Shown one piece after another: positions 17,506 through 26,680 of a DNA stretch of 64,000 nucleotides. The translations under genes were made by a program, and so were the position numbers. The notes beneath the pieces were generated by a model that saw only the letters and a list, made by a program, of their open reading frames with translations, ran no database searches and was not told the DNA's origin. How positions within the stretch are numbered: the stretch's first letter is position 1; every line of letters begins with the position of its first letter. Source of the DNA: Enterococcus silesiacus (GTDB lineage Bacteria; Bacillota; Bacilli; Lactobacillales; Enterococcaceae); assembly GCA_001465115.1 (NCBI GenBank), contig CP013614.1, positions 434,001 to 498,000 of the forward strand, written 5' to 3'.

Positions 17506-18348
17506 ATGAAATTGAAAAAGATGGTTGTTGGTATGGCGTTATTGTCAATGGTTTTAGTTGGGTGTAGCAATGGAACCGCCGAAGAAGAAAAAAAGGCTGA
17601 TGCGAAAGAAAAAGAGAGTTCAGAAGTAGTGGTTTACCTTGCCCGTCATGGTAAAACAATGTTGAATACAGTGGACCGTTCCCAAGGTTGGATCGATGCC
17701 CCATTAACACCAGCTGGGGTTGAAGTAGCAGAACAATTAGGTAAAGGTCTATCTGAGGTTAAATTTGACAAGGTTGTGACGAGTGACAGTGGACGGGCAA
17801 TTGAGACGGCTGAATTAGTCTTGAAAAATAACGGTCAAGAAAAGCTAACAAAAGAAATGACGAAAGATAAACGTTTAAGAGAATACAACTTTGGTACGTA
17901 CGAAGGCTTAATGAATGAAGAAATGCTGACAGCTGTTGCCAAAGAACAAGGTAAAACATATGAAGAGTACAACGAATGGATGAAAGAAGTCGGCTTCTAT
18001 AAAGGAATCATCGAATTCGCTGACGTATTATCTGACTTAGATAAGAAAAATGTTGAAGAAGGCGTGAACTGGCCAGCAGAAGACAGCAAAACTATTGTTG
18101 CTCGTTTAACATCCGGTTTGGATGATATTGTCAAAGATGCTGAAAAAGAAGGCGCCAATAATGTCTTAGTCGTTTCTCATGGCATGAGCATTATTACGTT
18201 ATTAGGTGAATTAGATGCAAACGCAGACTTACCAGATGGTGGCTTAAAAAATGCCAGTGTCTCAAAAGTGACATATAAAGATGGTAAATATACGATCGAT
18301 AGCGTAAATGATCTTTCTTATGTAGAAAAAGGTAAAGAAAGTAAATAA
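17506..18348 (+). CDS. Histidine-phosphatase-family lipoprotein
   Basis: A 280-residue secreted lipoprotein. The signal peptide ends in lipobox LVGC with Cys20 as the lipidated residue; a charged linker follows. The mature domain is a phosphoglycerate-mutase-like phosphatase: catalytic LARHGKTML (Arg47-His48-Gly49) and second histidine in VVSHGMSI near residue 226. Unlike glycolytic mutases it acts outside the membrane, so hydrolysis of an extracytoplasmic phosphomonoester is likely; the substrate is unknown. RBS GGAGG precedes ATG 17506. It is probably monocistronic and controlled through the leader at 17316-17435. Confidence 0.88.
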   Translation: MKLKKMVVGMALLSMVLVGCSNGTAEEEKKADAKEKESSEVVVYLARHGKTMLNTVDRSQGWIDAPLTPAGVEVAEQLGKGLSEVKFDKVVTSDSGRAIETAELVLKNNGQEKLTKEMTKDKRLREYNFGTYEGLMNEEMLTAVAKEQGKTYEEYNEWMKEVGFYKGIIEFADVLSDLDKKNVEEGVNWPAEDSKTIVARLTSGLDDIVKDAEKEGANNVLVVSHGMSIITLLGELDANADLPDGGLKNASVSKVTYKDGKYTIDSVNDLSYVEKGKESK

Positions 18349-18467
18349 AGCTATTTTATTTTACTATTTGTAAATATAATAATTCTTTTCTTTCGTTTAG
18401 AAGTGCGCTAAAATGAAGTGATAACACTTTAAAAGAGAACGATACGATGAAGGAGAGTTTAAGCTAA

Positions 18468-18812
18468 ATGGAAAATTTACCAAGTTGCCCTGAATGTGGC
18501 TCAACATACACTTACGAGGATCGCGGCATGATGATTTGTCCAGAATGCGGACATGAATGGTCAGTAACCGATGCGGCTGAAGATACAGCGGCTGTGATCA
18601 AAGATTCAAATGGTAATGTGTTAGCTGATGGTGATAATGTGACAGTGATCAAAGATTTAAAAGTCAAAGGGGCAAGTGGTGCGATCAAACAAGGAACGAA
18701 GGTTAAAGGGATTCGTTTAGTACTTGATGCAGCAGATGGTCATAATATCGATTGTAAAGTTGAAGGCTTTGGCCCGATGAAGTTGAAATCTGAGTTTGTG
18801 AAGAAGAATTAA
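18468..18812 (+). CDS. yjdM: Zinc-ribbon protein YjdM/PhnA
   Basis: A 114-residue protein with an N-terminal zinc ribbon ([11 protein letters not shown]...CPECGHEW, four cysteines at residues 7-29) and the conserved PhnA C-terminal domain ([20 protein letters not shown] ... [14 protein letters not shown]). Known as PhnA or YjdM in many bacteria; the old link to phosphonoacetate hydrolysis is not supported for this family and its role is unclear. RBS GGAG lies 12 bases upstream. A terminator follows at 18859. Confidence 0.92.
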   Translation: MENLPSCPECGSTYTYEDRGMMICPECGHEWSVTDAAEDTAAVIKDSNGNVLADGDNVTVIKDLKVKGASGAIKQGTKVKGIRLVLDAADGHNIDCKVEGFGPMKLKSEFVKKN

Positions 18813-18858
18813 AGAGCCCTTGATTTAGTTGGCTCAATTCTAATGATGATGAAAATAA

Positions 18859-18902
18859 AAGTATCTAAGAGAAAGCGTCAATAGCTATCTCTTAGATACT
18901 TT
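18859..18902 (+). terminator. Terminator after yjdM
   Basis: AAGTATCTAAGAGA (18859-18872) pairs perfectly with TCTCTTAGATACTT (18889-18902), followed by TTTAT. It separates yjdM from the convergent TetR gene. Confidence 0.88.
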
Positions 18903-18977
18903 TTATATTGCTTTTTAATGCAAAAATAGTCGAATATTGGTGTTACAGACAAGATAAACGCAGTTTCTTTACACTAT

Positions 18978-19514
18978 TTAATTATTATCCGAAAAAAACT
19001 TCTCCATTAGTTTGGCAATTTCTTCTGGTTTTAATCGATTTTCTTGATCTATCCAGTGAGAAACGACATTCCAGAAACCTCCAGCTTTAAAAGCCGAGAC
19101 AAAAGTAAGCTCAACGGGATTAGTCGTTTGAATGCTCAATCGATCGTAAAGAATGGGCGCATAGTAGTTGTATTTTTCTAATAGATAACTAAATAAATTA
19201 TTTCTTTTAAGTATTTTCAGAAAATCAATATGCTCCTCTAAAAAATTAAAATGTAATTGGACAATTTTTGATTCAGTTAAATCGGGAGTAGTCAATATTA
19301 AAGGAATGTAATTATCCATCATTTGTTGAATTTTATAATCCAACACATCTTCTTTAGACGTGAAGTGACGATAAAAGGTCCGACGATGTAGATCAGATTT
19401 TTCAGCGATTTGCTGGACGGTAATAGTCTGAATATTTTGTTCTGCCATCAATGCTAATAGAGAATCTACAATCCATTGTTTTGATTCCTGCACTTGTTTT
19501 CTGTTTTTTTTCAT
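18978..19514 (-). CDS. TetR/AcrR-family repressor
   Basis: A 178-residue regulator with an N-terminal TetR HTH (residues 8-55, LLALMAEQNIQTITVQQIAE then DLHRRTFYRHFTSKEDVLDY) and a C-terminal ligand domain of the DhaS/TetR_C_7-like size. It is transcribed away from the isochorismatase/ketopantoate-reductase pair and probably represses it; the perfect palindrome at 19587-19601 in the shared intergenic region is a good operator candidate. The inducer is unknown. Confidence 0.85.
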   Translation of the reverse strand: MKKNRKQVQESKQWIVDSLLALMAEQNIQTITVQQIAEKSDLHRRTFYRHFTSKEDVLDYKIQQMMDNYIPLILTTPDLTESKIVQLHFNFLEEHIDFLKILKRNNLFSYLLEKYNYYAPILYDRLSIQTTNPVELTFVSAFKAGGFWNVVSHWIDQENRLKPEEIAKLMEKFFSDNN

Positions 19515-19586
19515 AGAGAATTTCCTACTTTCTATTTAAACTGTCACAATTAGTACTTGGTTGTAGCACTTGGGTGGATAGTATTG

Positions 19587-19601
19587 TATTGATTATCAAT
19601 A
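19587..19601. promoter_or_regulatory. Perfect palindrome, candidate TetR operator
   Basis: TATTGAT-T-ATCAATA lies between divergent genes and within a plausible plus-strand promoter (TTGTAT-17-TATTAT, about 19584-19612). Binding there would block transcription of the 19661 gene. Confidence 0.5.
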
Positions 19602-19660
19602 AGTCATATTATAGTCTAAATGGCACATTAGTGGCAATTAAATTAGGAGGTTTTTAGACA

Positions 19661-20245
19661 ATGGCTAAAACAGCGATTTTACTAACTGAGTTTCAAAAGA
19701 ATTGGACAGATAAAGGAGTATTCCATCAGTTAATTAAAAGAGAGTACCATCGAAAAAACGTGTTGATACATACTAAGGAATTACTTGCTGTTGCAAGGGA
19801 GAATCAAAATGTAATTATTCATGCACCACTAATTATCGATAAAACAGATAAGTATCGATACCCAAAAACACCTTTTCCAGCTAGATTGTTTAGACAGTTA
19901 GCGAAAGGGACGTGGAAAGCTGAATTTACGGATGGAATATATGCTGAAGGTGACATTGTAGCGACTGGTAGGAGCGGATACGATTGCTGTGTAGATAGTA
20001 ATCTTGTACAGTTACTAAAAGAAAATAAAATAAAAAATGTTGTCCTATGTGGCTTTACCACGGAAAATTGTGTTAAAGAGACAATGATCGAGCTCCAAAT
20101 TCAAGGCTTTAACTGTGTTATTGCTACAGACTGTACTGCTGCACTTACTGCTGCGAGTCAACAAAAAGTAGAAAAGCAACTTCAAAGCTCATCTAACGAG
20201 CTGTTATATTCATTCTTGAAAGAGAATGGAAAAGACTTGGAATGA
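19661..20245 (+). CDS. Isochorismatase-family cysteine hydrolase
   Basis: A 194-residue Rossmann-like hydrolase. The nucleophile Cys137 sits in the family motif GFTTENCVKET, and the cis-peptide region is conserved. The usual catalytic Asp of the first strand is Glu10 here (LLTEFQKNW), a variant seen in some subfamilies. Family members hydrolyse amides such as nicotinamide, N-carbamoyl compounds or isochorismate; which applies is not evident. RBS AGGAGG lies ten bases before ATG. Its TGA overlaps the next gene's ATG, so both are translated together, probably under the divergent TetR protein. Confidence 0.85.
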   Translation: MAKTAILLTEFQKNWTDKGVFHQLIKREYHRKNVLIHTKELLAVARENQNVIIHAPLIIDKTDKYRYPKTPFPARLFRQLAKGTWKAEFTDGIYAEGDIVATGRSGYDCCVDSNLVQLLKENKIKNVVLCGFTTENCVKETMIELQIQGFNCVIATDCTAALTAASQQKVEKQLQSSSNELLYSFLKENGKDLE

Positions 20246-21129
20246 GAATATTGATTTATGGAGCAGGTGCAGTGGGGTCTATAATTGCGGGAAAATTGTT
20301 TGAAGCAGGAACGAATGTAACCTTGTTGGCAAGAAATGAACGTTACAAACAATTAAGTGAAAACGGCTTGCAACTTGAAAATATTTTGACTTATGAAAAA
20401 AATATTTACCGAGTCAAAATAATTGATGTGCTAGAATCAGAAGATCAGTATGACTATATTATTGTTTGTGCTAAATATCAGCAAGTGGATTCAATTTTAC
20501 CTAGCTTGAAGAAGAATAACTCAACAACTATTGTATTTGCAGTAAATACGCCCGATGGTTATGATAAGTGGGCTAAAATCGTCGGCTCTGAGCGAGTCAT
20601 GTTAGGTTTTCCAGCTCTGGCAGGGGAATTGACCCAGGACAAAGTCAGGTATTTTGTGAGCTCGGGCGTCCAACGACTATTTCAGTCAACAACCTTTGCA
20701 GAATTAAACGGTTCTACTAATAGTAAAAGATTAAAAGCATTGATTAGACTCTTTAAACGAGCTGGATTCGCCCCAGTCATAACAAAGGACATGGATGCTT
20801 GGCAAAAGACGCATATTGCAGTCATTGTAGGTATTTCCAATGCAATCAATAATTTTAATGGAGATAATTATGCATTGGCAAATTCGAAAGAATCATTACA
20901 AAAATTAGTCTTAGAAACAAGAAAAATGATGCGGCTGATTCAAAAAAATAAAATTGCTATAGTACCAAGCAGATTGAAGTTTTATTATTTACCAATGCCG
21001 ATCCTAACATCGATATTCAAGTCTTCATTAGGATCAAAAATTGGGGAGTATGGTATGGCTAAGTATGCTGTAAATGGAAAAGAAGAAATTAGACAGCTAG
21101 AGTTAGCTTTTTACCAGCAAATGAAATAA
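20242..21129 (+). CDS. Ketopantoate-reductase-family (ApbA/PanE) oxidoreductase
   Basis: A 295-residue NAD(P)H-dependent enzyme. The N-terminal Rossmann fold begins MRILIYGAGAVGSIIAGKL with the GxGxxG motif at 7-12; the C-terminal helical domain retains the family lysine context (ITKDMDAWQKTHIA). The fold is that of PanE, but the operon partner is a cysteine hydrolase rather than pan genes, so a 2-oxoacid or related reductase other than pantothenate synthesis is possible. Start overlaps the previous stop by four bases. Confidence 0.82.
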   Translation: MRILIYGAGAVGSIIAGKLFEAGTNVTLLARNERYKQLSENGLQLENILTYEKNIYRVKIIDVLESEDQYDYIIVCAKYQQVDSILPSLKKNNSTTIVFAVNTPDGYDKWAKIVGSERVMLGFPALAGELTQDKVRYFVSSGVQRLFQSTTFAELNGSTNSKRLKALIRLFKRAGFAPVITKDMDAWQKTHIAVIVGISNAINNFNGDNYALANSKESLQKLVLETRKMMRLIQKNKIAIVPSRLKFYYLPMPILTSIFKSSLGSKIGEYGMAKYAVNGKEEIRQLELAFYQQMK

Positions 21130-21280
21130 TCTAAAAGCTAATATTTGAAAGATGGGAGAGTCTTCAAGGAGATTTTCCCGTCCTTCATTTTATGTAGCGG
21201 TGATTTTGAATGTTAGTAACTTTTAATCAAGCAAAGTTACTTTATGTACCTTCTCATTTCGTTTAAGGCTAAAGTGAATC

Positions 21281-21318
21281 TGTAAAAGAGGATACGAGCT
21301 AACATATCCTCTTTTACA
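21281..21318. terminator. Perfect 14-base hairpin after the reductase gene
   Basis: TGTAAAAGAGGATA (21281-21294) pairs exactly with TATCCTCTTTTACA (21305-21318). It lacks a clear T run, so termination is inferred. The remainder of 21130-21426 is AT-rich and holds a weaker hairpin AATAACC/GGTTATTTTT near 21360-21398. Confidence 0.45.
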
Positions 21319-21426
21319 GAGACATTCAAGACGGTAACTAGACTAGATTATTTTATTAAGAATAACCCTTGCCTAGCTAAAACTGACGGTTATTTTTATC
21401 TTTAAGCAATTTCACTGCACTAGAAA

Positions 21427-21849
21427 CTACTGATTTTCATACCTCGTCCAACCCCACCAATTTGGAACTAACTCATCAAGTGTAATCGTTTCTCGTGTCT
21501 GATAATCAACCATAATTTCCGTATCTTTATTTTTAGGAGAAAACTGCAGTAATAGTTCCCTGCAACCACCGCAAGGCATTCCACCCAGTCCTTCAGGCGC
21601 TTCACTACGAAAGGTTATGATGCGCTTTATAACTGTTTGACCGCTATTCATATACATATTTAAGGCTGCAGTGCGTTCAGCACATAGATCCATAACGCCA
21701 CAACAGCTTTCAATGCAAAAGCCAGTATAAATTTCACCAGTTTCACTTTCTAATGCACAAACAACATGATGTGCATAAATAAAAGGTGTAACTTCTGTGG
21801 GATGATATTCTTTTTTTGCTTTTTCAAATAAGGTTTCCCAGATATCCAT
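21427..21849 (-). CDS. Cytidine/blasticidin-S-deaminase-like zinc enzyme
   Basis: A 140-residue zinc-dependent deaminase. The motif CAE (56-58) with catalytic Glu, and PCGGCRE (Cys93, Cys96), match the cytidine deaminase superfamily. The N-terminal half differs from housekeeping Cdd (an extra CIESCCGVMDLC cluster), closer to the blasticidin-S deaminase-like branch annotated in Firmicutes. ATG 21847-21849 is chosen for GGAGT upstream; ten further codons lie before that site. Substrate uncertain; nucleoside salvage is the default inference. Confidence 0.8.
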   Translation of the reverse strand: MDIWETLFEKAKKEYHPTEVTPFIYAHHVVCALESETGEIYTGFCIESCCGVMDLCAERTAALNMYMNSGQTVIKRIITFRSEAPEGLGGMPCGGCRELLLQFSPKNKDTEIMVDYQTRETITLDELVPNWWGWTRYENQ

Positions 21850-21915
21850 GATTTCACTCCGTTCAGTTATTGATATCATTTATTATAACAAGATTATATG
21901 TCAAAGAATATCTGT

Positions 21916-22239
21916 CTAGTTGGAACCATCCCGAAATGATCGTACTCGCTTCACACCCCGCCAAAGATTAATGATAGCTAAAACACCACCTAAAATAAGC
22001 GGTAGCCACAATAAATTTGGAGAATAGTTCAAATTAGTTAGTTGCTCAGTAGAATGGCTATCTTCCAAAGTCCACAAACCTTGCAACACCTGAAAACTAA
22101 ACGCCATCATAAAGGTTGCAATCAGCAAAAGAACGAATCCAATATAATGCAGTTTGCTTTTTTTCCTAATAATAGCAAATACAACATATAAAAAAAGTAG
22201 AAAGATAGGAACGCCAAAAGCAAAGTATGGATTTAACAT
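21916..22239 (-). CDS. Small three-TM membrane protein, unknown
   Basis: A 107-residue protein not recognised from any named family. Hydrophobic helices lie at about 6-25, 34-54 and 73-94, with basic loops (RKKSK after TM1; RGVKRVRSFRD at the C-terminus) that orient the tail inside. RBS GGAGG lies before ATG 22239. It ends 37 bases before the deaminase start and may be co-transcribed with it. Confidence 0.65.
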   Translation of the reverse strand: MLNPYFAFGVPIFLLFLYVVFAIIRKKSKLHYIGFVLLLIATFMMAFSFQVLQGLWTLEDSHSTEQLTNLNYSPNLLWLPLILGGVLAIINLWRGVKRVRSFRDGSN

Positions 22240-22427
22240 AGAAAAGCCTCCGTATGTAAAAATTGAATAACATAATTAGTTAGAAGTACGATTGATTATT
22301 GCTCTGTAACTCAATCATACTGCAATTTTTCCAATTTGCAAAATATATTTTTTGTTAAAGCTATAGTTGTTAGAAATGACAAAGTGTTTATTTTCTACTA
22401 AACTAAAGAAGAAGGAGTGATTTCTAG

Positions 22428-23603
22428 ATGTCAGCATATGCCGAACCAATCAAAACTGCGATAATTGTTTTTCCCTTTTTAGCATTTGCAATTTCATTTG
22501 TGCTTGTTATTCGTGAATACCGGAAATATGGAACATTTTTATTCAGAAGAGCACTGATACTTTATTCATTTGTTTTCTATTTATTATGCGCATATTTTTT
22601 AATTATTTTACCTTTGCCGCCTCGAGCTGAAGTGGCACAATATACTAGTCAGTATTTGGAATTGCGGCCTTTTTATTTTGTCAGTAGATTTTTACAGGAT
22701 ACAGTATTGAATATTCATGATCCAAGTACGTTTATTCCAGCTTTAAAACAAGGCGTCGTGTTAGAGCCTGTATTCAATGTCTTGTTGCTCGTGCCATTTG
22801 GAGTGTATTTACGTTATTATTACAAATTTTCATTAAAAAAAGTGGTACTTGCCAGTTTTCTTTTGTCCTTGTTTTTTGAATTAACACAGTTGAGTGGGTT
22901 GTATTTTATTTACCCTAGACCGTATCGTTTAGCAGATGTAAATGATTTGATCAATAATACGTTTGGTGGAATTGTTGGTTATACGATTACACCAATGTTG
23001 ACCTTTTTATTTCCAACTAGAGATGAATTGGATGAAGAAGCTTATGAAAAAGGACAGTCAGTTAGCTTATTCAGGCGCTTTGTGGCTTTTTTGATTGATT
23101 GGTTTGTGATTTCAATCGTTCAAACAATTGTGATATTTCTTCTGGATTTTATTCCAGAGTATAAGCAATGGTTTGCTGGTTATCCTGCATTAGAAAGTCA
23201 AGTCTGGTTTTTCGTTATGGTATTCATAGTGTTTATGTTGCTACCCAAACTTACGAATGGAGAAACGATCGGCAAGCAAGTCGTGCGGATTCAAGTTGTG
23301 GAAGAAGGGCATCAAAAAATTCGTTTTAGAGCGTTATTTATCCGATATGGCTATTTGTATTTTGTTTATGGTTTGATCAGTTCTTACATGACAAGTTCCG
23401 CCGATTTATTGAACTCAAATAATCGGATGTTACAACTCGTGAGTCTGATGTTGTTTCTATTTTGTTCATTTTTGTTACTCCTGTTTTTCATTAATGTTTT
23501 GTATGTATTGGTCAGAAAAAAACGGCGGCTGTTTTATGAAAAAGCGAGTCACACCTACACGATCAGTACGATAAAAGAGAAGAAAAATGCAGAAAATCAA
23601 TAA
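22428..23603 (+). CDS. VanZ-like and RDD domain membrane protein
   Basis: A 391-residue membrane protein joining two domains. Residues 1-195 form a VanZ-like unit (five or six helices, EPVFNVLLLVPFGVYLRYY, FELTQLSGLYFIYPRPYRLADVNDL); VanZ proteins confer low-level teicoplanin resistance in one context but most are uncharacterised. Residues 215-375 form an RDD domain (RRFVAFLIDWFVI ... NGETIGKQVVRIQVV). RBS GAAGGAG lies upstream. It ends 66 bases before the helicase gene, which has its own promoter. Confidence 0.85.
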   Translation: MSAYAEPIKTAIIVFPFLAFAISFVLVIREYRKYGTFLFRRALILYSFVFYLLCAYFLIILPLPPRAEVAQYTSQYLELRPFYFVSRFLQDTVLNIHDPSTFIPALKQGVVLEPVFNVLLLVPFGVYLRYYYKFSLKKVVLASFLLSLFFELTQLSGLYFIYPRPYRLADVNDLINNTFGGIVGYTITPMLTFLFPTRDELDEEAYEKGQSVSLFRRFVAFLIDWFVISIVQTIVIFLLDFIPEYKQWFAGYPALESQVWFFVMVFIVFMLLPKLTNGETIGKQVVRIQVVEEGHQKIRFRALFIRYGYLYFVYGLISSYMTSSADLLNSNNRMLQLVSLMLFLFCSFLLLLFFINVLYVLVRKKRRLFYEKASHTYTISTIKEKKNAENQ

Positions 23604-23619
23604 GGATTTGTGGTTTTTG

Positions 23620-23628
23620 TGGTATAAT
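23620..23628 (+). promoter_or_regulatory. Extended -10 promoter of the helicase gene
   Basis: TGGTATAAT about 42 bases before ATG 23670; no good -35, compensated by the TG extension. Confidence 0.55.
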
Positions 23629-23669
23629 GCATGAGGACTTACACAACAAGTTTGAAAGAGGTGAGGTAA

Positions 23670-25022
23670 ATGAGTTCATTTAAACAATTTCAGTTCAACG
23701 ATTTTATCATGGAAGCACTGACAGATAAAGGGTTTGAACAACCAACAGAAGTACAAGAAAAATTGATCCCTGTGATTAAAAAAGGCAAAAGTGTCATCGG
23801 TCAATCCCAAACCGGAAGTGGCAAGACCCATACATTTTTATTACCATTGATGAATAAAGTAAATCCTCAATTGGATGAAGTACAGATTCTGATCACGGCA
23901 CCGAGTCGTGAACTAGCAAATCAAATTTATCAAGAAGCGCTTCAAATCGCAAAATTCAGTCAGCCAGAAATGCGTGTGACGAATTTTGTCGGTGGAACGG
24001 ACAAGCAACGTCAAATTGCTAAATTAAAACATCAGCAACCTCATGTGGTTATCGGAACACCAGGTCGGATTTTAGATTTGATGAACGAGCAAGCATTAAA
24101 AGCACATACAGCTTTTGCTTTTGTCGTGGATGAAGCAGATATGACGTTAGATATGGGCTTTTTAGAAGAAGTCGATCAAATTGCTGGACGCTTGCCAGAT
24201 AAATTACAAATGTTAGTTTTTTCAGCAACAATACCGGAAAAATTAAAACCGTTCCTAAAAAAATATATGGAAAATCCGATCATTGAACACATCAAACCTA
24301 AAAATATTATCTCTGAAACCATTGATAATTGGTTGATTTCAACAAAAGGAAAAGATAAAAATCGTCTAATTTACCAACTATTGACGATAGGTCATCCGTA
24401 CCTAGTCATTGTATTTGCTAATACAAAACAACGGGTAGATGAAATTACCGAGTACTTAAAAGATCAAGGTTTGAAAGTGGCGAAAATCCATGGCGATATT
24501 TCTCCGAGAGAACGCAAACGTGTAATGAGACAAGTGCAAGATCTTGAATTTCAATATGTGGTGGCAACTGATTTAGCTGCACGAGGAATCGATATTGAAG
24601 GGGTTTCTCATGTGATTAATGCGGAAGTCCCAAGTGATTTAGACTTTTTTATCCATCGTGTTGGTAGAACTGGAAGAAATGGCTTGGACGGAACTGCGAT
24701 TACACTTTATTCGCCTGCAGATGAAGAAGCGATTTCTGAAGTGGAACAATTAGGAATTAAGTTTCATCCTAAGGAAATCAAAAATGGTGAAATGATCGAT
24801 ACGTATGATCGTAACCGCCGAACAAAACGTGAGAAGTCAAAAGATGCATTGGAAGATCCGACGTTGATTGGTTTGGTGAAAAAGAAAAAGAAAAAAATCA
24901 AACCAGGTTATAAAAAGAAAATTGAATGGGCAATTTCAGCTAGCAATAAGCAAAAACGTAAAGTTGAACGCCGTCAACAAACTCGGACAGCTAAAAAATC
25001 TAAAAAAAATAGCTATAAATAA
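23670..25022 (+). CDS. cshB: DEAD-box RNA helicase CshB-like
   Basis: A 450-residue ATP-dependent RNA helicase. Motifs in order: Q motif (FEQPTEVQEKLIP), Walker A GQSQTGSGKT (44-53), TPGR, DEAD (VVDEADMTLDMGF, about 150), SAT, and motif VI HRVGRTGRNG. The lysine/arginine-rich tail (KKKKKKIKPGYKKK ... KKSKKNSYK) is a basic RNA-binding extension. Length and tail match CshB of Bacillales, a cold-adaptation and RNA-turnover helicase. Confidence 0.85.
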   Translation: MSSFKQFQFNDFIMEALTDKGFEQPTEVQEKLIPVIKKGKSVIGQSQTGSGKTHTFLLPLMNKVNPQLDEVQILITAPSRELANQIYQEALQIAKFSQPEMRVTNFVGGTDKQRQIAKLKHQQPHVVIGTPGRILDLMNEQALKAHTAFAFVVDEADMTLDMGFLEEVDQIAGRLPDKLQMLVFSATIPEKLKPFLKKYMENPIIEHIKPKNIISETIDNWLISTKGKDKNRLIYQLLTIGHPYLVIVFANTKQRVDEITEYLKDQGLKVAKIHGDISPRERKRVMRQVQDLEFQYVVATDLAARGIDIEGVSHVINAEVPSDLDFFIHRVGRTGRNGLDGTAITLYSPADEEAISEVEQLGIKFHPKEIKNGEMIDTYDRNRRTKREKSKDALEDPTLIGLVKKKKKKIKPGYKKKIEWAISASNKQKRKVERRQQTRTAKKSKKNSYK

Positions 25023-25185
25023 TCGTAAGGATTTTTAGACTGGATAGACAAGAATCGACTGTCAAGCGATGGTTTTATATCAATAATATATTGGTGTAAA
25101 ATTATCGTTTTTTTCTATATCATAAAAAAACACTTAGTCTAAATTGTTTGATAAATAACTCCTAGCGTATTGTTATTTTTAGCTA

Positions 25186-25214
25186 TTGAAAAAATAAAGC
25201 GGATACATTATACT
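25186..25214 (+). promoter_or_regulatory. Promoter of the HAD lipoprotein gene
   Basis: TTGAAA (25186-25191), 17-base spacer, TATACT (25209-25214), directly followed by the palindromic operator at 25216. The rest of 25023-25185 is AT-rich with no gene. Confidence 0.75.
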
Positions 25215-25215
25215 G

Positions 25216-25237
25216 GTTTAATAGATATCTATTAAAC
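25216..25237. promoter_or_regulatory. Perfect 22-bp palindromic operator
   Basis: GTTTAATAGAT followed immediately by its exact reverse complement ATCTATTAAAC, starting one base after the -10. The position covers the transcription start, so a bound protein would repress the lipoprotein gene. No known enterococcal motif is matched with certainty. Confidence 0.75.
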
Positions 25238-25308
25238 TGATCAATGAAGCTCAGTATTATTCAACGGTGAATTTTTGAACATTAATTGTAAATGGGAGGA
25301 AATTTATT

Positions 25309-26619
25309 TTGAAAAAAACAATCTTTTTTATCGTTACAACAATAATGCTTGGCTCATTATCAGCATGTAGTACAAATTCAAAAGAAGCAACAAAGGAATC
25401 CGACAACTCTGTCACTAAAGTGTCGTCAAACAAAGAAACAGATCATTCCGTTTTAGAAACAAACAGTTGGTTTGATAAAAATTATCAAGCAATAAATAAC
25501 TTAATCAAAGAAAATGGAGTCAACAGTAAAGGTTACGATGTAAAGAATAAGCCGTATGCTGTTTTTGATTGGGATAATACAACGATTTTTAATGACATAG
25601 GTGAAGCAACTTTTATGTATCAAATTGAGAATCTACAATTTAAAATGACTCCAGAAGAATTAGAAAAAGCATTAAAGATGAACATTCCAAAAGATAATTT
25701 CAAGGATGAATGGAACAATTCAGATGGAAATGCTGTGAACATTGACAAAGTTACAAGTGATATTGTCAATGACTACAAAATAATAGATCAATCATACGAT
25801 GGAATGAATGGACAGAAAAAACTTGCTGAGATAAAGGACACAGAAGAATATAAAGATTTTTCAACGAAAATCCGATATTTGTATGATGCAATAGGGGATA
25901 CGTTTAGTTCAGATATTAGTTATCCATGGGTGACTTATCTATTCACTGGTATGACGGCAGATGAAGTACAAGAGTTGACTCGTGAAGCAATTGACTATTC
26001 ACTTAATTTACCCATAGAAATGGTTACTCTAAAAAGTCCAGAATCATTAAAGAGCGAAGCAGGGCAAGTTGAAGTCAACGTGCAAAGAGGCATTCGAACA
26101 ATTCCTGAAATGCAAAATTTATACAAAATCTTAATGGAAAATGGGATCGAGGTCTATGTCTGTTCCGCTTCGTACATTGATGTCATTATTCCTTTTGCTA
26201 CCGAAGAAAAGTATGGTTATGAAGTGCCAACAGATCACATCTACGCTATGAGACTGGTAAAAGAGAAGGATGTTATTCAAACTAAATTTGATACGGCTTA
26301 TAATCAAACTCAAGGCGACGGCAAAACAAAAACAATCAAAAAATATATTGCTGAAAAGCATAACAATAATGGACCAATTTTAGTTGCAGGGGATAGTGCA
26401 GGAGATGTGGCAATGTTGACAGATTTTGATGATATGGAGTTAGGGCTGATCTTTAATCGAAATAAATCAGGAGATATAGGCGAACTATACAAAAAAGCCA
26501 CAGATAAGGAAAGTACAAATCCAAATTATTTGCTTCAAGGACGTGATGAGAATACTGGGAAGCTTATTCCAGAACAAGCGAGTATTCTTTTTGGTAAGGA
26601 AAAAGCTACATTGTATTAA
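25309..26619 (+). CDS. HAD-superfamily phosphatase lipoprotein
   Basis: A 436-residue surface lipoprotein: signal peptide with Cys20 in LSAC, a Ser/Thr-rich linker, then a HAD phosphatase. Motif I is FDWDNTT (nucleophile Asp87, Asp89), motif II CSASY, motif IV AGDSAGDVAML. The arrangement resembles secreted phosphorylcholine-phosphatase-like HAD proteins, which release phosphate or choline from host compounds; the substrate here is not proven. RBS GGGAGG is upstream. Single gene behind a promoter with a perfect palindromic operator, so expression is probably tightly switched. Confidence 0.82.
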   Translation: MKKTIFFIVTTIMLGSLSACSTNSKEATKESDNSVTKVSSNKETDHSVLETNSWFDKNYQAINNLIKENGVNSKGYDVKNKPYAVFDWDNTTIFNDIGEATFMYQIENLQFKMTPEELEKALKMNIPKDNFKDEWNNSDGNAVNIDKVTSDIVNDYKIIDQSYDGMNGQKKLAEIKDTEEYKDFSTKIRYLYDAIGDTFSSDISYPWVTYLFTGMTADEVQELTREAIDYSLNLPIEMVTLKSPESLKSEAGQVEVNVQRGIRTIPEMQNLYKILMENGIEVYVCSASYIDVIIPFATEEKYGYEVPTDHIYAMRLVKEKDVIQTKFDTAYNQTQGDGKTKTIKKYIAEKHNNNGPILVAGDSAGDVAMLTDFDDMELGLIFNRNKSGDIGELYKKATDKESTNPNYLLQGRDENTGKLIPEQASILFGKEKATLY

Positions 26620-26640
26620 AAATCTAACGAATAAACTTTA

Positions 26641-26680
26641 TTTAAAGGAGTCCGAGCGTTATCTCAAGGACTCTTTTAAA
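26641..26680. terminator. Bidirectional terminator between convergent genes
   Basis: TTTAAAGGAGTCC (26641-26653) and GGACTCTTTTAAA (26668-26680) form a stem with A/T ends. The right arm overlaps the 3' end of the minus-strand acetyltransferase gene. Confidence 0.75.
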
